DNA of 64,000 nucleotides from Clostridium sp. 26_21 (GTDB lineage Bacteria > Bacillota > Clostridia > TANB77 > CAG-508), in the NCBI GenBank assembly GCA_001915995.1, contig MNRO01000022.1, positions 1 to 64,000 on the forward strand, given 5' to 3'. Shown here in pieces: positions 61,513-64,000 of this stretch. The notes beneath the pieces were generated by a model. That model ran no database searches. It was not told the DNA's origin and saw only the letters and a program-made list of their open reading frames with translations. How positions within the stretch are numbered: position 1 is the stretch's first letter; each line of letters opens with the position of its first letter. The position numbers were made by a program, and so were the translations under genes.

Positions 61513-62385
61513 ATGGAAAAAGTAAGATTTACAGTTGCTATTAGTGCTTACAATATAGAAGAATATGTAAAAAGAGCAATTGATAGTGTGTTAAATCAAA
61601 CATTCAAAAATTACGAATTATTGGTAATAGATGATTGTTCAACAGATTCAACAGTGAAAATAATAAAAGAAACAATTGGAAAAAAAGGAAGATTATTGCA
61701 AACGCCGAAAAACTCAGGAACAGCTGCAGCCTCAAGGAACATAGCAATAGAAAATGCACAAGGAGAATATCTTTTATTTTTAGACGGAGATGATGAACTC
61801 TTTAGTGAAAATACATTAGCAGAAATAGATCAACATATAGGAAAAAATAAATATGATATTATATATTTAGGATATGAAAATGTTGGACATACAGAAAATT
61901 ATTATAGAATATCAACAAAAGAAAACTCAACAAGAAAAGCAAGATTAATATGTGATGAAAGTTTCTCAGTTTCTAGTAAAGTATGGAATGTGAAATTCTT
62001 AAAAGAAAATAGTATAAAATTCAAAGAAGGAATGTATTATGAAGATGAATTATTTTCAATAAAAAGTAATATATTATCACAAAAAACAACATATGGAGAA
62101 TTTCCAATATTCAAATATCACAGAAATCGTGAAGGAAGTGTTATGACAAAACCAACTGTAAAGAAATGTTCAGATTGGTATAGAATGTTAGCAGAAGTAA
62201 CAGATTTGTATGAAATAACACCAGATGAAGATAGAAAATATTTATTAAGTTTTTTAAAAAATGAAAGTGATAGTATTCCATTAAGAGTAGAAAATATAAT
62301 AGAAGCATTAAGAGAAAATAGAAAAACAAAAGTATTGCCAAAAAGAAATTATAAATTTATAGATGTATTAAATGATGAAGAGTAG
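61513..62385 (+). CDS. Family 2 glycosyltransferase, 290 aa
   Basis: A GT-A enzyme. FTVAISAYNIEEYVKRAIDS at the start, VIDDCSTDSTVKII near 38 and LFLDGDDELFSEN near 90 (metal motif DGDD). It is of the type found with teichoic-acid or capsule genes. It is a single-gene unit with a consensus promoter before it and a terminator that begins inside its stop codon. Confidence 0.88.
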   Translation: MEKVRFTVAISAYNIEEYVKRAIDSVLNQTFKNYELLVIDDCSTDSTVKIIKETIGKKGRLLQTPKNSGTAAASRNIAIENAQGEYLLFLDGDDELFSENTLAEIDQHIGKNKYDIIYLGYENVGHTENYYRISTKENSTRKARLICDESFSVSSKVWNVKFLKENSIKFKEGMYYEDELFSIKSNILSQKTTYGEFPIFKYHRNREGSVMTKPTVKKCSDWYRMLAEVTDLYEITPDEDRKYLLSFLKNESDSIPLRVENIIEALRENRKTKVLPKRNYKFIDVLNDEE

Positions 62386-62403
62386 CTTTATAGCTACTTT
62401 TTA
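62381..62403 (+). terminator. Terminator after the GT2 gene
   Basis: AGTAGCT (62381-62387) pairs with AGCTACT (62392-62398), followed by TTTTT. Confidence 0.8.
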
Positions 62404-62417
62404 TTATGAAAAAGACA

Positions 62418-62446
62418 TTGAAATTATGTAAATAATATGTTATACT
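62418..62446 (+). promoter_or_regulatory. Promoter of the pyruvyl transferase gene
   Basis: TTGAAA (62418-62423), a 17-base spacer and TATACT (62441-62446). The spacer contains TTATGTAAATA, also found in the spacer of the strong RNA promoter at 7734. Confidence 0.65.
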
Positions 62447-62484
62447 ATTTTATGTAGAAAATTGTAGAATTAAAGGAGAAATAG

Positions 62485-63453
62485 ATGAAAAAAGCAGTAT
62501 TAATGGGAGTACCACATCATAATAATTTAGGAGATCATGCAATAGTATTAGCAGAAAGAGAATATATAGAAGATAATTTTAAAGAATATCAATATTATGA
62601 AGTATCAGAAGAAACAGCTGAAAAATGCTTAGAAAAAGTAGAAAAACATATACATCCAGATGATATATTATTTTTACATGGAGGAGGAAATTTAGGAGAT
62701 GAGTATTTATATGTAGAAGAAGCAAGAAGAAAAGTAGTACAATTATTTCCCAATAATATAATCATATTTTTTCCGCAAACAATGCATTTTAGTAATACTG
62801 AAAAAGGAAGAAAAGAACTTGAAAAAAGTAGAAAAATATATGCAAATCATAAGAAAATAGTTTTGGTAGCAAGAGAAGAAGTATCATATCAATCAATGAA
62901 AAAAGAATTTGCTAAAAATAATGTAATAAAAACACCAGATATAGTAACATATTTAAATAAAAATGGAATTGATCAAAAAAGAGATGGAGCATTATTAATT
63001 TTAAGAAGTGATATAGAAGCAAATTTAGATGATGAAAAAATAAAACAAATAGAACAAATAACAATGAAATATTTTAAAGATGTAGTATATGATGACACCG
63101 CTAAAGGACCTGGAATATTATCAAAATATAGAGAAGAAAAAATAGAAGAAATGTTAAAAAAATATAGGAGATGTCAGCTAGTAATTACAGATAGATTACA
63201 CGGAATGATATTTGCTACAATAACAAGTACACCATGTATTGCATTAGGAAATTATAATCATAAAATAGAATCATGTAGTAAAACTTTAGAACATTTAGGA
63301 TATATAAAATATGTAAAAAATATTGAAGAAATAGAAGAAAATATAAAATATCTAATGTCAAATAAATTTGAAAAATATGATAACCAATTTGCTTTAGAAC
63401 AATTTAAACAAATAAAGGAAGAAACATTGAAATTATTTAATAAAGGAAAATAA
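62485..63453 (+). CDS. Polysaccharide pyruvyl transferase family protein, 322 aa
   Basis: It belongs to the CsaB/WcaK family, which adds pyruvate ketals to surface sugars (in Gram-positives often an anchor for S-layer proteins). GVPHHNNLGDHAIVLAEREY near the start, FLHGGGNLGDEYLYVEE near 70, VITDRLHGMIFATITSTPCI near 235 and the closing IALGNYNHKIES are the family pattern. Its own promoter precedes it; the next gene starts one base after its stop. Confidence 0.9.
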   Translation: MKKAVLMGVPHHNNLGDHAIVLAEREYIEDNFKEYQYYEVSEETAEKCLEKVEKHIHPDDILFLHGGGNLGDEYLYVEEARRKVVQLFPNNIIIFFPQTMHFSNTEKGRKELEKSRKIYANHKKIVLVAREEVSYQSMKKEFAKNNVIKTPDIVTYLNKNGIDQKRDGALLILRSDIEANLDDEKIKQIEQITMKYFKDVVYDDTAKGPGILSKYREEKIEEMLKKYRRCQLVITDRLHGMIFATITSTPCIALGNYNHKIESCSKTLEHLGYIKYVKNIEEIEENIKYLMSNKFEKYDNQFALEQFKQIKEETLKLFNKGK

Positions 63454-63454
63454 T

Positions 63455-64000
63455 ATGAGAACAAGATTATTTATAGTTAGACATACTGAAACTATAGGAA
63501 ATATTGAAAAAAGGTTAACAGGACGAAAAGATTATGAAATAACTGAAAATGGACAAATATTAATTCAAAAATTAACTAAAGAATTAGAAAATATAAAATT
63601 TGATAAAATATATTCTAGTACATCAGGTAGAGCAATAAAAACAGTAGAACAAATAGCAAAAAAACAGAATTTAAAAATAAAAGAATCTGATGAATTATGT
63701 GAGATGTATTTTGGAATATATGATGGTTGGAAATGGGAAGATGTAAATAAAATACAACCAGAAATAAAGCAAACACAAAATGAAATAAATGAAATAGTTG
63801 GTATTCCAAAACAAGAAACCATGGAAGAAACAGCAAATAGAATATATGATTATATTTTAAGAATTTTAAAAGATAATGAAGGAAAAACAATATTAGTAAG
63901 TTCACATGGAATAGCAATAGAAGCATTTTTAAGAAAAATAGAAAATGTAAAATTTAGATATGAAAGAGAAAAATTTTGCCAACATAATGTTGCAATAAAT
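63455..64000 (+). CDS. Histidine phosphatase (phosphoglycerate mutase-like), partial, 182 codons visible
   Basis: The frame is open from ATG 63455 to the window end. The RHG catalytic motif is IVRHTETIGNIEKR near residue 8 (RHT instead of RHG), FDKIYSSTSGRAIKTVE near 50 carries the second Arg, and VSSHGIAIEAFLRKI near 150 carries the second His. The family includes cofactor-dependent mutases and small phosphatases (CobC/GpmB type); the substrate cannot be told. The end of the protein is beyond the window. Confidence 0.85.
   Translation, partial: MRTRLFIVRHTETIGNIEKRLTGRKDYEITENGQILIQKLTKELENIKFDKIYSSTSGRAIKTVEQIAKKQNLKIKESDELCEMYFGIYDGWKWEDVNKIQPEIKQTQNEINEIVGIPKQETMEETANRIYDYILRILKDNEGKTILVSSHGIAIEAFLRKIENVKFRYEREKFCQHNVAIN

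Noticed and set aside
33120..63453. Integrated phage or conjugative element
   Set aside because: No integrase, transposase, phage structural gene or tRNA-flanked attachment site is seen; the region is a glycan cluster.

Overview
The window comes from a very AT-rich, low-GC Gram-positive-type bacterium. The best guess is an uncultured gut-type member of Clostridia; no rRNA is present to settle this. The evidence is codon usage dominated by AAA, TTA, ATA and GAA, strong GGAGG ribosome binding sites, consensus TTGACA-17-TATAAT promoters, a T-box leader, YqzL between Era and RecO, a four-domain acyl-CoA dehydratase activase, a type 2 (eukaryote-like) isoleucyl-tRNA synthetase and a Mn-dependent family II pyrophosphatase. 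Nearly all genes lie on the + strand. The exceptions are rpsT and three small orphan genes.

Layout. 1-4.7 kb: a gene fragment at the left edge, a small orphan gene, then a T-box leader driving a DUF1653 gene and ileS. 4.8-8.6 kb: uvrA, a strong stand-alone structured RNA, and a single-gene unit for a small secreted protein. 8.8-13.1 kb: one giant activase gene. 13.1-14.5 kb: a non-conserved island with two divergent paralogous orphan genes on the minus strand that share a promoter/operator, and next to them a locus that looks like an Fst/par-type type I toxin-antitoxin module. 14.6-24.8 kb: a type II fatty-acid synthesis and acetyl-CoA carboxylase cluster (AMP ligase, birA, fabD, fabG, fabF, accB, fabZ, accC, accD, accA, fabI). 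25-28.5 kb: minD, minE, rodA and a dus gene. 28.6-32.7 kb: an unknown 765-aa protein, era, yqzL and recO. 32.8-33 kb: another orphan minus-strand gene.

33.2-57.4 kb is a large cell-surface glycan region. It holds a UPF0104-type membrane protein, family 2 glycosyltransferases, a secreted M14 peptidase with five repeats, a Wzm/Wzt ABC exporter split by a metallo-beta-lactamase-fold gene, a DUF2142 membrane protein, a polyprenol-phosphate-type glycosyltransferase with a DUF2304 partner, hldE-gmhA-gmhB plus a GT9 transferase (an ADP-heptose route), a Wzx-type flippase, galE and mreB. 57.4-64 kb holds rpsT (minus strand), rpiB, tagO/wecA, hslO, ppaC, another glycosyltransferase, a polysaccharide pyruvyl transferase and a histidine phosphatase cut by the window end.

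How it fits together: the middle of the window builds the membrane (FASII/ACC) and sets cell shape and division site (MinDE, RodA, MreB). The right half builds and exports a heptose-containing surface polymer. The least explained parts are the orphan units, which are richer in G+C than their neighbours and each carry their own promoter and terminator, together with the candidate toxin-antitoxin locus and the stand-alone RNA with a 16S-tail-like loop.
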